Positions 24,180 through 36,179 are shown, counted from the stretch's first letter. The stretch is 64,000 nt of DNA from Sclerotiophoma versabilis (GCA_012274445.1 JAAROD010000095.1:1-64000); one strand, 5' to 3'. Program-made: numbers and translations. Notes: a model not told the origin generated them from the letters alone.

Positions 24180-25420
24180 AGAATACTAGTTATTCTCTTT
24201 AGTTATTCTCTTTAGTTATTCTTTCTAGTTATTCTCTCTAGTTATTTTCTCTAGTTATTACCTTTAGTAATTTCTACTAGTTATTAGTATTTATAATTAA
24301 TATATATTAAAGAGTATAGAATAGGCTAAATAGGCTAGAAAAGTATTTATTTACTAGAACTACTAGTTATTCTAAACTACTAGTTATTCTCTTTTACTAT
24401 TACTTTATTAGAAATTACTAGTTATTCTCTCTAGTTATTACTTTATTAAGAAATGCTTATAGTTACCTCTAGTAATTCTAACTAGTTATTACTATTTATT
24501 TTAATAAAGAATAGGCTAAAAAGAGTAAAAATATATTTTAATAAGAACCTACTACTTATTTTAAACTACTAGTTATTCTCTCTACTTATTACGTTTTTAA
24601 AAAATACTAGATATTCTCTTTAGTATTTTCTACTAGATATTCTCTCTAGTATTTTCTACTAGATAGTAGTATCTATACTAAATACCTTTACTAGTATATA
24701 ATAAGCTAAAAGGGCTAAAAAAGTAATTATAAAAGAAAAACTACTAGATATTTCTTAACTACTAATTATTCTTTCTAGTTATTATTTTATTTAAAAATAC
24801 TAGTTATTCTCTATAATAATTTCTACTTAGTATTTCTACTTATAATAAATAGTATAGAATAAGCTAAAACAGCTAAAAAGGCTAAGAAAGTAAAATTTAA
24901 AAAAACCTACTAGTTATTCTAAACTACTAGTTATTCTCTCTAGTTATTACTTTATAAGAAGAACTCTAGCTATTCTCTATAGTAATTTCTTTTAGTTATT
25001 ACTATCTATAATTAATATAATATCTAGTATAGAATAACCTAAAAAGGCTAAAGAAGTAATAAAAAGAAAAAACTACTAGTTATTCTCTTTAGTTAGCACT
25101 CTGTTAGAAATACTAGTTATTTCTTCTAGTACTTTTTACTAGTTATTACTATATATAATAAAAATATTATCTAGTATAGAATAAGCTAATAAGGCTAAAA
25201 GAGTAATAAAAAGAAAAATCTACTAGTTATTCCCTCTAGTTATTACTTTATTAGAATTATACTAGCTATTCTCTTTAGTAACTTCTACTAGATAGTAGTC
25301 TCTATAATAAATAGTATAGAATAAGCTAGAAAGGCTAAAAAGGCTAAGAAATTTAAAAAAAAAATAAAAATAAAAATAAAAATAACTAGTTATTCTAAAC
25401 TACTATTTATACTCCTAGAT
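24180..25420. repeat. Minisatellite array D
   Basis: Blocks of CTAGTTATTCTCTCTAGTTA alternate with TATAGAATAAGCTAAAAAGG-type blocks at intervals of roughly 130-170 bases. It closely resembles array A, so the first and last units share one satellite type while units B and C carry others. Confidence 0.75.
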
Positions 25421-25684
25421 AAGCTATTAGGCTTATAGTTTAATAGTAGTTAAGCTACTCTTCTATAGTACTATCTAAGAGAATCTGTAAGTAGTATATA
25501 GAATAATTTTTAATTCTTAATTTTAAAACTCTTACTATAAAGAAGTGCTATTAGATATTCTTAATAATTAGAGACTCTGTAAACAGAATTCTTTTACTTA
25601 CTAATAAATATAAAAAGCAAAATTACTCTAGGAACTAGCCTTGTATTCTTCTAAATAATGTATACACATAATTATATATTAAAC

Positions 25685-27127
25685 CTATATAGCAGCGATC
25701 TTAATTAAGTTGCTTACTTTCCTGCCGTTGGCGCTAGGTGCGGGGGTGCTATCACCTGCACCACCAAGAGAGAGCTTTTCTATTGTTGTGCCCGCATTCC
25801 AGGTCATGGAGATACTTAGGCCGCCGTCAAGGCACACGGCCTGAGTAGACGAGCTAATGCTCTTTCCAGTCTCTCCCATCTTCAAGAAAAAGAGATCAAT
25901 GATCTCCTTGAACTTGTTCGTGTTGATACCACAGTCTCTGACCTTGCATGTGTATGCTACGCTGTAATGAGTTGTACCGAAGCGTACGAGGGCGATACGC
26001 TCGTTCGGCTGACTGGCGTGGCTCAAACGTCCGACTAGGTTAGAATCATTCTCATTGTATCGCCAAATTCCGCTGTTGGTGCTAATCTCAGGGATAGTTT
26101 TCTTAAGATCTGGTCCAGAATGTACCCTGGTGTTCTCGAGGCCGTCGATCTGGTCGTAGAATGGAGCATAATCTGCAGGCAAAGGGAAGGGATCCTCGTA
26201 TCCCATAACAATTCCTTCCACAGCCTTGACTACTGTGTCTTCACCCGCTGGTTCGAATGAACGGGCCCTCATTTCCATGTGTTGGAAGAAACCTCCGTTT
26301 GTCAGGAGATAGTTTCCGCCCTTCTTGGTGAAAGTGTTAGGATCGGTTCCGCGTTTCGTTGCCACGATGATGTCTTGATCGTTGACATTGCCCACTACTG
26401 TGAGGTCTCCGCTCGACACCTTGACCACATCCAATTGACCGTTCTTGTTCATCTTTTGGAGGACTAACCTGGCGTTGGCATCTGCGTTGTAGGTGCTGAT
26501 ATCTCCCATGGTGTTGAACTTCCAGTGAGTAACTCTGCCAACAATGAGATCCCTCTTCTTGTAGAACTGATTGCCTGCACATCGTCGCTGAATAGGCTTT
26601 CCATTGTTACCCTTCCTAGGAAGAGGGCATGCTGAGTCACTTGGGGTGACACTGCCTGGGACCTTGGAAGATGGCTTGCTCGTAATGCTCGCCAATTTCG
26701 AGCTAGTGGTCTTTGCGGCTGTCGTCTTGGCTTTGGTCGTTTCGGCGGCCTCGGTCTTTGCGCGCTTCTCGTTTGCAGCCAGCTCGCTATTATCTTCCGC
26801 AGAGATCTCATACAAAGCCTCCTCGGTCTGGGAGGTACCACTTCCAGTGTCTTGGGCGATTAGGTAGCTGTATTGGCTTTCGCATTCTTCTACAGAAGAT
26901 GGGGCTCCAAGATGGGTATCGGTCAGAGCGATTGGTCCACATCGCGTTGTGGTTCCTTTTTCATTCCCCTTTGTATTACAAAAATACTTAATGCAAAGAG
27001 TCGCTTCTTCAGTAACGAATCCACCGCTGGACCCGACTTCGCGAGTCTCGGGAATGACACTGGAAAGTACTCCTGATGCCCCTAGGCTAAGTACAGCCGC
27101 GAGGGCTGAGATCGAGTTGAAGCGCAT
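25685..27127 (-). CDS. Secreted protein with phosphodiester-glycosidase (NAGPA-like) motifs
   Basis: This is a 480-residue single-exon gene. Residues 1-22 form a clear secretion signal (basic start, Ala/Leu core). A Cys-containing N-terminal region (to about 90) is followed by a Thr/Ala/Lys/Ser-rich linker (about 118-165) with dibasic sites at 121-122 and 191-192. The C-terminal half has NGGFF (277-281) and LDGGLS (433-438), spaced as in the NAGPA/phosphodiester glycosidase family, whose members cleave sugar-phosphodiester bonds. I infer family membership from these motifs only. The gene stands alone between RIP-mutated repeats and a divergent neighbour. That position, its secretion signal and its Cys pairs make it an effector-like or accessory candidate, though a housekeeping wall enzyme is possible. 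The reading frame is intact and codon use is normal, so RIP has not damaged it. The first ATG directly precedes the signal peptide. Confidence 0.85.
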   Translation of the reverse strand: MRFNSISALAAVLSLGASGVLSSVIPETREVGSSGGFVTEEATLCIKYFCNTKGNEKGTTTRCGPIALTDTHLGAPSSVEECESQYSYLIAQDTGSGTSQTEEALYEISAEDNSELAANEKRAKTEAAETTKAKTTAAKTTSSKLASITSKPSSKVPGSVTPSDSACPLPRKGNNGKPIQRRCAGNQFYKKRDLIVGRVTHWKFNTMGDISTYNADANARLVLQKMNKNGQLDVVKVSSGDLTVVGNVNDQDIIVATKRGTDPNTFTKKGGNYLLTNGGFFQHMEMRARSFEPAGEDTVVKAVEGIVMGYEDPFPLPADYAPFYDQIDGLENTRVHSGPDLKKTIPEISTNSGIWRYNENDSNLVGRLSHASQPNERIALVRFGTTHYSVAYTCKVRDCGINTNKFKEIIDLFFLKMGETGKSISSSTQAVCLDGGLSISMTWNAGTTIEKLSLGGAGDSTPAPSANGRKVSNLIKIAAI

Positions 27128-27866
27128 TCCGCAGGAGAGTTATCACGTAAGTCTTAAGGTCTAGCATGCAAGCCAAAAAGAAAATTTGGATGGATGAATG
27201 AATGTAATGAAGAGTGTGTCTATAGTCGAACGAACGGGTGAATGAATGAAACAAAGACTGTGATATTTATTAGAACAATTAGAGCTGTTCTAGTTTATAT
27301 TTCTTAAGCCCATACATAGTACGGTTGCGCTCAACTTACACCTGAACTATAGTTTCCGGGCTCCGAGACTCTGCTTACCCTGCTCATCTGCGAATGCACT
27401 GTAGTACAAGCCCGGAACACTGTGTCTCCCCAATGGTCGTTCGTCATTGTATTTTCTACTATAATTACACCAGTTGGCTCCTCCCGCTTACGCTCGCCCA
27501 AATTAGGTACGTACAAGAGAACCATTGACCTACTGTGCCACTAATCACACCCTCGAAGTCCATAGCCTGACGTTCCATACCTCGTTCGTCGCACGAACTT
27601 TTGCGGGGCCTCAGAGTCCGAAGGTGAAGAAATCTCCGTAAATCCTGTAGCGACTCCACATAGGACAACTGGGGGCTGTTACGGACTTTATTATATTAGC
27701 CCCCAAGGATGGGTACAGCTGCGTGCATGGACACAATTGCGTGATGGGCTTACCTACCTACTCTAGGTAGTCCGGAATAACTTAATGCCATAAATCGCTT
27801 GACCAGCACTGTATCTGTGCTCACATCTATCGCGCCTCTTTCCTCAAACAACATCTCGCCTTCAAC
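27128..27866. promoter_or_regulatory. Divergent intergenic region, probable two-way promoter
   Basis: These 739 bases separate two genes read outward. GAATGAATGA-type tetranucleotide repeats lie at about 27,188-27,250 near the minus-strand gene. A short inverted repeat GGGGGCT/AGCCCCC lies at about 27,668-27,703. I see no certain TATA box and no RNA gene. Confidence 0.5.
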
Positions 27867-29018
27867 ATGACTTTTGCCAACTTCACGAGATTATCGCAAG
27901 AATTACGAGATCAGATATGGGCTGAGGCTGCTGCTATTCAATGTCAACAGGTTCGTGGCAAAGTCCTTGAATGCAATAGCCTATTACTTCTTACATCAGA
28001 CCACTTATTAACTATTACATAGTCAGTAGAATCTAAACAAACGCACATTTGCTTTTCTGATGTTTCAACCACAGCATCGTTCATAGCCAACCCCGACCAT
28101 GCACTACTCCTCACGCTGAGCGCCAGCGGCAAGCATTAGTGGGCTACGACAATCTACCAGATTCCACAGAAAGACAGCATCTCAGACTTTATATCCATGC
28201 TTCCGGCCAAACGGACGAGTTGCGCCTTGGTGAAAATGAGTTCCAGACACTAGTCAACCGCCTTCCTATGGCCACCGCCAGTAGTGAAGCGCGCACGAAC
28301 GCGTTCAAATTTTATCGCGCGCAAATCAAATTTGTGGATTTGTTCCGGGTCGTTGAAGATCAGCTCCCCGACGCAAATCCGATCCTGCAGCCTGTCTTTA
28401 CGGACATGACAACGGTCATGGTAACCACATCAAGGTTCCACCCAGAAGATGGTCCGGAGGGATTCGACTCTCCGGATCAACTTGTAGATGTAATTGCTCG
28501 TGTGTTTGGCAGCGGCGTCAAGAAGATTATCTGGAGCGCTTGGTGCCAAAGTGGGTTTGCGATGAGTGATATTTATTGGCCTCATACTCCACAATTGGGA
28601 CAACTGGACGATGAGTAAGAAGGCGACCGGAAACCTCACAGCTATTTGAAGCTGCTGACCCAGCAATAGTGAATTCAGTATGATCGACAGAACAGGTCAT
28701 AGCGAGACCACGCACTTCATGTCACGTGACCATGTTCTGCACATTGAACCAGAGCTCTACAAAACAGAAATTCCGGACGGAGATTTATTCTATGATCTGC
28801 GGCTAATGTATTGGCATACCCTCAAGGTTTCTGAACTTCTGAGGGCTGCAGCCAAAATTCAGCCGCAGCTAAAATATATTGAGGTCGAGTTGCGCACCCA
28901 TAGTTGGGGCGAAATCCGCATAACACACCTCAAAACAACATACAAGGATAACATGATTTGGATCGGCAACCACAATCTAAATACAGCATTCTTTCATACC
29001 TTTTCTCGTATTTATTAG
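27867..29018 (+). CDS. 2EXR-like domain protein (three-exon model)
   Basis: The start (ATG 27,867) gives MTFANFTRLSQELRDQIWAE, matching the opening of the fungal 2EXR family (F..LP.ELR..IW.....). The proposed exons are 27,867-28,021, 28,075-28,614 and 28,664-29,018, giving 349 residues. Intron 1 (53 bases) starts GTCAGT and ends ACAG. Intron 2 (49 bases) starts GTAAGA, has GCTGAC before CCCAG, and keeps frame. Function is unknown; 2EXR proteins are abundant, mostly uncharacterised F-box-like fungal proteins. The first intron is uncertain. Without it the frame of exon 1 meets TAG at 28,020, then stays open to 28,138 and would need a one-base shift near 28,115 to join exon 2, which would make the gene a RIP-damaged pseudogene. 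The gene lies against the AT-rich block, which begins right after its stop. Confidence 0.6.
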
Positions 29019-29693
29019 AGTATATTACGGTTAAAAATTTTATTGAAAAGTAGAAATATATTAAGGGTTAAAGTAGCCTTCTAACAAGTATGCATTTGTC
29101 CTATACTACAGAATTAGAAAGATAGAGAAGAAAGAAGAAATTATCCCTTTACGTACAAGATATAGCAAAGTGCTAAGCAATGCTCTACAGTTATGTAGAC
29201 AGGCTTAGTGTATAGTTCTATATACTTAGGGCTTAGCCTATTATAATACCTTTCTTCTTTACTTAAACGCGTTTGTTTATACGTAAACCTAGAGCAGTAA
29301 TATAATAGTAATAGTAGTTACCTACAGGCTACTATCTTTTAAATAAGGTATAGTATCTAAATTAGATAATTTAGATTTTACTATAAGGCTATAATCTTAT
29401 TATATATATACTTCTTTACTTATACTTATATAGTACTAGCTAATTATTATCTATTTATATATAGCTCTTATACTAGTAATAGTTCTAATTAGTTATTTAC
29501 CTTATCTTATAACTTAACTTATAATTACTCTTCTATATAGTAGCTATTAGTCTAGTAACTTTACTTTAAGGCCTTTATATTCTTAGTAGAGGTATATAGG
29601 TTTAAGTTTTTTATATAAACTATATATACCTCTTTCTAAAAGTTCTTTTCTTTCTTTATCTTATACTTAACTTATTAATTATTTTATAGGTTT
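29019..29693. other. AT-rich flank left of Fot1 element 1
   Basis: RIP-like DNA begins directly after the 2EXR gene. The first 280 bases still hold some CA, TG and CG words, so mutation rises over this interval. I recognise no gene. It may belong to the same dead element as 31,560-33,126, having been split by Fot1 element 1. Confidence 0.5.
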
Positions 29694-29695
29694 TA

Positions 29696-31557
29696 ACGTA
29701 CTCTATAGGCAAGCTAATTAATAGGTAAGCTAATTACTTTTACTAAGCCCCTACTAAACTCCCCCCTATTATAGCCTAAAAGACTATAAATTAGTACTGT
29801 ATAAGGCAAAACAAGCTATAATATTACTTAGATACCTCTTCTACCTTATTCTTACACGTTTACGTGTTATGTCCTATCTAGTTATACTGTCTATAGTATT
29901 ATTAGGATAGTTTACCCTCTTTAGCACGCACCTACTTCTTTAGCTTCTTCCTATTACTACGCGCCCTAAACTCCTTTAGAGCTGCTAGTTACTACCTATT
30001 TCTAACTATTAGAGTCCTCTTCTTTTAAACCTACTTTCTTTTGTGTAATTTTTATTGCATAGCAGCCTTATTTACTACCTAAAGCTTACTAATTTCCTGT
30101 TAGGCTAAAACTAGCCTATAGAATAAAATTACTCCCCCCTTTACGTAGTGCTTAAGCGCGCTTAGAACAGAATTAGGTAAGCTACCCTGCTACTTCTTAT
30201 ACTTCTCTTAAATTAGAGTTAATTAAGATCTAAATTCTAGAGTATTACTAGAGGTTTATAACTACTAGGGCTTACTATTAGTAGAGAGTAGTAGTAATAG
30301 AGTCTGTAGCTTTATATTAAGGGTTAAAATAACCTATTCTAGGTTAAAGGGAACTAATCTAGCGCCTTAGAACTCTTCTTAGATATTACTAGAAGTAAAG
30401 ACTATATTATAGGCTGCTTTAAAGTATAAGAGGAACTTAGTCTTTATAAGGTAGGTAATCTAGTTATATATAAGTATTTTAGCTTAGCGCCTATATACCT
30501 TCTTTAAAAAGGTAAAACAACCTATATTAAGTAGCTATAGAAGGTATAATAAGTAAGAAGGCATATATAGTAATAATCTTATTATTCTTATAGTATTACT
30601 AGAATTTAAGTAAGTTATAGCTCTTATAGCTATTAATAACTAGTAGTTAGTAGGTACTAATAGTATACTTCTTTATATACGCGTTAAAGTGCTTTAACTA
30701 CTTAAAACTAAGCTTATTAGTAGTCTAGCTATTACTAGAGACTCTAATAACTTAATTCTAGAGTAGGTCTTCCTCCTTATACTAGCTAGAGAGGTAGTAG
30801 CATGCCTTAAAGATAATAAAGAGTAGAATAGCCTATTCTTTTATATTAATACTCTATATAACTATTATCTACTTCTAGTTACCTTACTAGACTGTCTTTA
30901 GCCTTCTTTATCTCTCTAAAGCTATAATAACTACTTCTAGAAAGATCTAGCCTATTATAAAGCCTGTCTTGTTAAAGTTATATATATCTTTATCCTAGAT
31001 ACTATACTTAGCTTTAATATTAGCTACTAGGCTAAACTAGCTCTATATAACCTCTAAATCCTTATAAAGAGCTTACTTATAGTTATACTTATAATTAAAC
31101 TTTACTTTAAGCTCTAGTTAATGCTTAATAAACGTACTAGGCTAATTTACACTAATAGAGCCTAGATTATGCTTAGCGCGCAGAGAATTAGCTATAGCAG
31201 CTATATCTACTAGCTAGAGGCTTAATTCTTACGCGTTTAGCTTAAGAATATATTTAATAATTACCTACTTCTTATTATTATCTAGCTTTTATAAGTTAGC
31301 TATAAAATTAGTATATAAAGGTTATCCTACGTATTATATACTTAGTATACTCTAAGGCACCTTATAGATAGCTATAGTATATTACTAGGTAAGATTTATA
31401 TCTTATTTAAGAGCTTAAAGTATAAGCTGTATTTAGGCTTCTCTTAACGTGTTAATATTAGGTTATTATTAAGGTATTAGTATATAGAGATTACTTTAGT
31501 AGAGGCTTAGTAAAAGTAATTAGCTTACTTATTAATTAGCTTACCTATAGAGTATAT
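29696..31557 (-). mobile_element. Fot1/pogo-type DNA transposon 1 (RIP-mutated, full length)
   Basis: The 1,862-base element is bounded by a TA duplication (29,694-29,695 and 31,558-31,559). Its terminal inverted repeats of about 70 bases start ACGTACTCTATAGG and contain two tandem copies of TAGGTAAGCTAATTA. The length agrees with elements 2 (1,866) and 3 (1,864 without its insert). TA target choice, size and transposase content fit the Fot1/pogo branch of Tc1/mariner. It also supplies the uninterrupted version (around 30,251) of the site where the retrotransposon entered element 3. Confidence 0.85.
29903..31477 (-). pseudogene. Transposase relic of Fot1 element 1
   Basis: On the minus strand this is colinear with the transposases of elements 2 and 3. 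It runs from a mutated start (ATG now ATA at 31,475-31,477) to a stop estimated near 29,903, about 525 codons, the usual length for Fot1. Many TAG/TAA codons are present. The C-terminal blocks correspond to those named under element 2. Confidence 0.75.
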
Positions 31558-31559
31558 TA

Positions 31560-33126
31560 TATACTTTTCTAGAAGTTTTTCTTTTAATAATCTTTTACTT
31601 TTATATATTATTATATCTACTTCTACTTATAGTATATAGAGTTCTAGTAGCTAGCTAGAAAGTAGCCTTAACTATTTTTAAAGTTCTACTAGTAGCTCTA
31701 TAAATAGCACTTACTCTACTACTTTTAAATACCTTATTAATATTACTTACTAGCTTATTACTTATATAACTACTAGAAGTATTATTCTAGTTAATATTAA
31801 TATTTCTTAAGGTTCTACTAACTTTAACTAGTACTATAGTATATAGTATATTATAAATAAGGCTATTACTAATAATCTCTACTAGATTCTTATATTTACT
31901 TCTATATAGTACTTTTCTTTTAATAGTCTTTTTCTTTACTAATACTTTATATAGATTAATATCTATTATTTTACTAACTACTTCTCTTACTCTTATAACT
32001 AGTCTCTATATAATACTATTTTTAGTTCTAGAGTTTATAATTACTTTTCTATTATTACTTATATAACTATTTATACTTACTAGCTACTTACCTAGTACCT
32101 CTTCTACTTTAAAGCCTTTATTATTTACTTCTATAGTACTATTAACCTTACTAGTTATACTAATAACTATACTACTACTATCTAAGGTAAGAAGATATTT
32201 ATAGCTTTTCTTAGCTATATATCTATTACTAGGTAGTATAATAGAGCCTACTCTAACTATATATAGAGTAATAGTAGTACTTATTACTACTTTATTAACT
32301 TTTATATAGGTACTTCTTCTAAGTCTACTAATAGTACTTCTAGTACCTCTAGTTATTTTAGTAAATAGGCTATTATAACTTCTATAGAAAAGAAATACTT
32401 TAATAATAATAAGTAGGCTCTTAGTAGTATATATAGTCTTTCTATATAGCTACTATTTATAGTATAAGTAAGGTTCTTCTTTAAGTTTCTAGCTAGTTTT
32501 TTTATAAGTAGCTATATATTATTTATATAAGCTATCTAACTTTTATAGGCTTTAGTATTAATAATATTTACTTTTAGCTCTTAAGTTAGAGCTTTATAAT
32601 CTATCTACTTAACTTAATATTATAGTTAACTATTCTATATATATTTATTAATACTAGCTTTAATAGTATATTTAAGATATTCTTTTAAGTTTTTTTTTAT
32701 ATAATAACTACTTTTAGTACTTAATTATTATATTATAAAAGTTATAGGTTAATTATAGTAGGTAATAGTAAATTAATATAAAAGAACTTAGTTTACTATA
32801 GAATATTAAGTTTAATCTAGTAGGGATCTTATATATAGGCTACTTAGAACTTTCTATCTTTCTAGTCTAGCTTCTTACTAGGTTTATTAGTTTAGATATT
32901 CTTTAGGTTTAGCTAAACCTGGTCTCTAACTTAGTATTAAGGTTCTAGTTATCTTATATAGTTAGCCTAAGCTTCTTACTATTATTAGAAGTATATTATT
33001 ACTAATATTACTTAATTTACTACTTAGTATAAAGTTTATATAATTATTTTAGCTTACTTCTTTAAATCTATTATATAATCTATTAGGTTGATTTTAGCTA
33101 GGCTATCTAGTAGGTTTAGAAAACTA
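31560..33126. other. Degenerate AT-rich DNA between Fot1 elements
   Basis: The plus strand is C/T-rich and G-poor from about 31,560 to 32,420, hinting at a minus-strand coding relic, but I found no family motif. A partial palindrome TTAGGTTTAGCTAAACCTGG lies near 32,903. No terminal repeats are seen. Confidence 0.5.
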
Positions 33127-33693
33127 TATACCTTATAGGTAAGCTATATATATAGGTAAGCTATATACTTTTACTAAGACTATACTAAAACTAGCCTTAT
33201 TATAGCCTATAATAACCTACTTTAGCACTATATAAAGTAGAATAACCTCTAATATTACTTAGAGACTTCTTTTACTTTATTCTTATATATTTATATATTA
33301 TACGTAGTCTTTCTATACTATCTATAGTATTATTAAGAGAACTTAGCCTCTTTAGTATATAGTTTCTTCTTCTACTTCTTACTATTACTATACGCCCTAA
33401 ACTCTTTAAAAGTAGTTATCTACTAGCTCTCTTTAACTATAAGAGTTTCTTCTACCTTAATTTACTTTCTTTTCTATAATTTCTAGTATAAAGTAGCCTT
33501 ATTTATTACTTAAAGCTTAGTAATCTTCTATTATACTAATACTAGCTTATATATAATTATTACTACTCTTTTTAACTTCTTTTTAAATACCTTAACTATA
33601 AAGGTAGGTAAGCTATCTATATACCTTTAAATTCTTATCTTTATAAGTATTAATTATAATTTATAACCTAAGTTCTAGAGTATTACTAGAGAT

Positions 33694-34183
33694 TATTATA
33701 ATCTTAGAGAATAGCACGCAGAGATAATAACTTATTACTAATACTAGGCTCTAGATTAGTAGATACTAGACCTTAAGTTACGTAATAGCTTATAAACTCT
33801 ATATAGACTCTAGGATTAGAAGTATAAAATATAATAAGATAATATTATATAATATTTTATAATTTCTATAGTATCTTATAGATACTATAAGGCCCTTTAT
33901 AAGACTTAGTAAGAAACTATACTATACTATAAGATACTATAAGTATATAGTAAGTAGAAATATAACCTTTATAGTTTATGTTTAACCTTATTAATTAAGT
34001 TTATCTTTAGAATCTTAACCTAACTCTTAAGCTAGATAGTCTACTCTATACTACTTATTATTAACCCCTATTATTATAGTATTTTACTAGGTAATAACCT
34101 AACCTAATCTACTACGCGCTGTTTATACCTAAGAACTAATAGAATTAGTACTTATAGTCTTTAACTAAAGTATAACTTTAATA
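33694..34183 (+). repeat. Left LTR, 490 bases
   Basis: It is nearly identical to the right LTR and exactly equal in length. The differences seen are mostly transitions, with a few that are not. It begins TATTATAATCTTAGAG and ends ACTTTAATA. A related fragment lies at 11,303-11,560. Confidence 0.92.
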
Positions 34184-34201
34184 TTTTAAATACTTTTAAT
34201 A

Positions 34202-36067
34202 ATATATCTTATAGGTAAGCTGCGTATATAGGTAAGCTGCACGCTTTTACTAAGACTATACTAAAACTCTACTCTCTTACTAATACCTTAATAACAGCAC
34301 TAGCTAGATATATTAAAAGAAGCTTAGATATAGCTTATAGTTTAAGCTCTTAAAAGAAATATAAAGCTCTCTTTATAACACGCTGCAGCTATCTATAAGG
34401 TCTCTAAAACTATACTATATAACTAATACACTAGATAACCTTTACGCGCTAATACTATAGCTAACTTATAGAATCTAACTAATACTAAGAAGTAGGTAAT
34501 TATTAAGTATATACTTAAGCTAGTTATATAAGAATTTTCTCTAAGGCTTGCAGCTATAGCTAATATAGCTAATTCTTTGCATACTAAGTATAATCTAGGC
34601 TATATTAGTATAAACTAGCCTAGTATATTTATTAAGCAGTAACTAAAGCTTATAGTAAAGTTTAATTTAAAATATAACTATAAAAGAGCTCTCTACAAGA
34701 ATTCTAAAGTAATCTAAAGCTAGTTTAGCCTAGTAGCTAATATTAAAGCTAAGTATAGTATCTAGAATAATAATACCTATAACTTTAATAAGGCTAGCTT
34801 TATAATAGGTGTTATATTAATAAAAGTAGTTATTATAGCTTTAAAGTAATAAGAATAGCTAAAGGTAGTCTAGCTAAGTAATAAGAAGTAGATAATAGTT
34901 ATATAGAGCGTTAATACTAAAGGTTAAGCTATTCTACTCTTTATTATCTTTAAGGCGTGCTACTACCTCTCTTTCTAGTATAAAGAAGAAAACCTACTAT
35001 AGAATTAGAAAATTAGAGTTTCTAATAATAGCTAGACTACTAATAAGCTTAGTCTAGACTAGCTAAAGCACTTTAATGCGCATATAAAGAAGCGTACTAT
35101 TAGTACCTACTATCTACTAGTTATTAATAGCTATAAGAGCTATAACCTACTTATATTCTAGTAATACTATAAGGATAATAAGACTATTACTGCCTATATA
35201 CCTTCTTACTTATTATACCTTCTATAGCCTCTTAATATAGGTTGTTTTACCTCTTTAAAGAAGGCATATAGGTACTAAGCTAAAAACCTTATCTATAACT
35301 AGATTAACTATATTATAAAAGTTAAGTTTCTACTATATTTTATAGCAGCCTTTAAAGCTTTATTTACCTCTAGTAATATCTAAGAAGAGTTCTAAGAGGC
35401 TAGACTAGTTCTGTTTAACCTAGAATAGGTTATATTAACCCTTAATATAAAGCTGTGCACTCTATTACTACTACTCTCTACTAATAGTAAGCTCTAGTAG
35501 TTATAAACCTCTAGTAATACTCTAGAATTTAGGTTGTAATTAATGCTTATAAAGATAAGAATTTAGAGGTATATAGATAGCTTACCTACCTTTATAGTTA
35601 AGGCGTTTAAGAGGGTCTTAAAGAGGGTAGTAATAATTATACATAAGCTAGTATTAGTATAATAGAAGATTACTAAGCTTTAAGTAGTAAATAAGGCTGC
35701 TTTATGCTAGAAATTATATAAGAGGAAGTAAATTAAGGTAGAAGGGACTCTTATAGTTAAAGAGGGCTAGCAGATAACTGCTCTTAAGAAGTTTAGGGCG
35801 TGCAGTAATAGTAAGAAGTAGAAGAAGAGAGTACGCGCTAAAGGGGCTAAGTCCTCCTAATAACACTATAGATAGTGCAGAGAGACTAGGTATAATACGT
35901 AAATATATAAGAATAAAGTAGAAAAGGTCTCTAAGTAATATTAGAGGTTATTCTGCCCTATGCAGTGTTAGAGTAGGTTGTTACAGGCTATAATAGGGTA
36001 GGTTTTAGTATAGTTTTAGTAAAAGCGCGCAGCTTACCTATATGCGCAGCTTACCTATAAGGTACGT
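34202..36067 (+). mobile_element. Fot1/pogo-type DNA transposon 2, nested in the Gypsy element
   Basis: The element is 1,866 bases with TA on both sides (34,200-34,201 and 36,068-36,069), 16 bases behind the left LTR. The left inverted repeat reads ATATATCTTATAGGTAAGCT and the right end AGCTTACCTATAAGGTACGT, the left being its RIP-altered complement. It contains two tandem copies of TAGGTAAGCTGCG. It is in the opposite orientation to elements 1 and 3 and must be younger than the retrotransposon that carries it. Confidence 0.88.
34283..35860 (+). pseudogene. Transposase relic of Fot1 element 2
   Basis: This is a relic of about 525 codons with a mutated start (ATA at 34,283). The DDE region shows blocks such as TTNKLSLD and LKHFNAHIKKRT (about 35,040-35,100). 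Then come a serine/leucine block, PLNIGCFTSLKKAY (about 35,230-35,270) and SNIQEEF (about 35,380), a pattern typical of Fot1/pogo DDE_1 transposases. TAG codons stand where Gln or Trp are expected. Confidence 0.8.
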
Positions 36068-36179
36068 TATAAGCAACATATTAGAAGATTATACTACCTC
36101 TAGTAACTCTACTAACACGCGTAGTTTAGCTAGCCTTAAGGTTACTAAACCTAACCTCTATAATAGAAACTGTTCTAAG

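Larger units (their letters stand above)
22641..25440 (+). repeat. Gene-plus-minisatellite unit D
   Basis: This is the last unit before the gene island. It carries the shared upstream region (22,641-22,860), the relic (22,865-23,503), degenerate DNA to about 24,150, a long minisatellite (24,180-25,420) and a closing motif CTAGATAAGCTATTAG at about 25,413. Confidence 0.7.

Noticed and set aside
20360..25420. A CRISPR-like array of spaced repeats
   Set aside because: Repeats are adjacent and imperfect without unique spacers, the host looks eukaryotic, and the pattern is a minisatellite.
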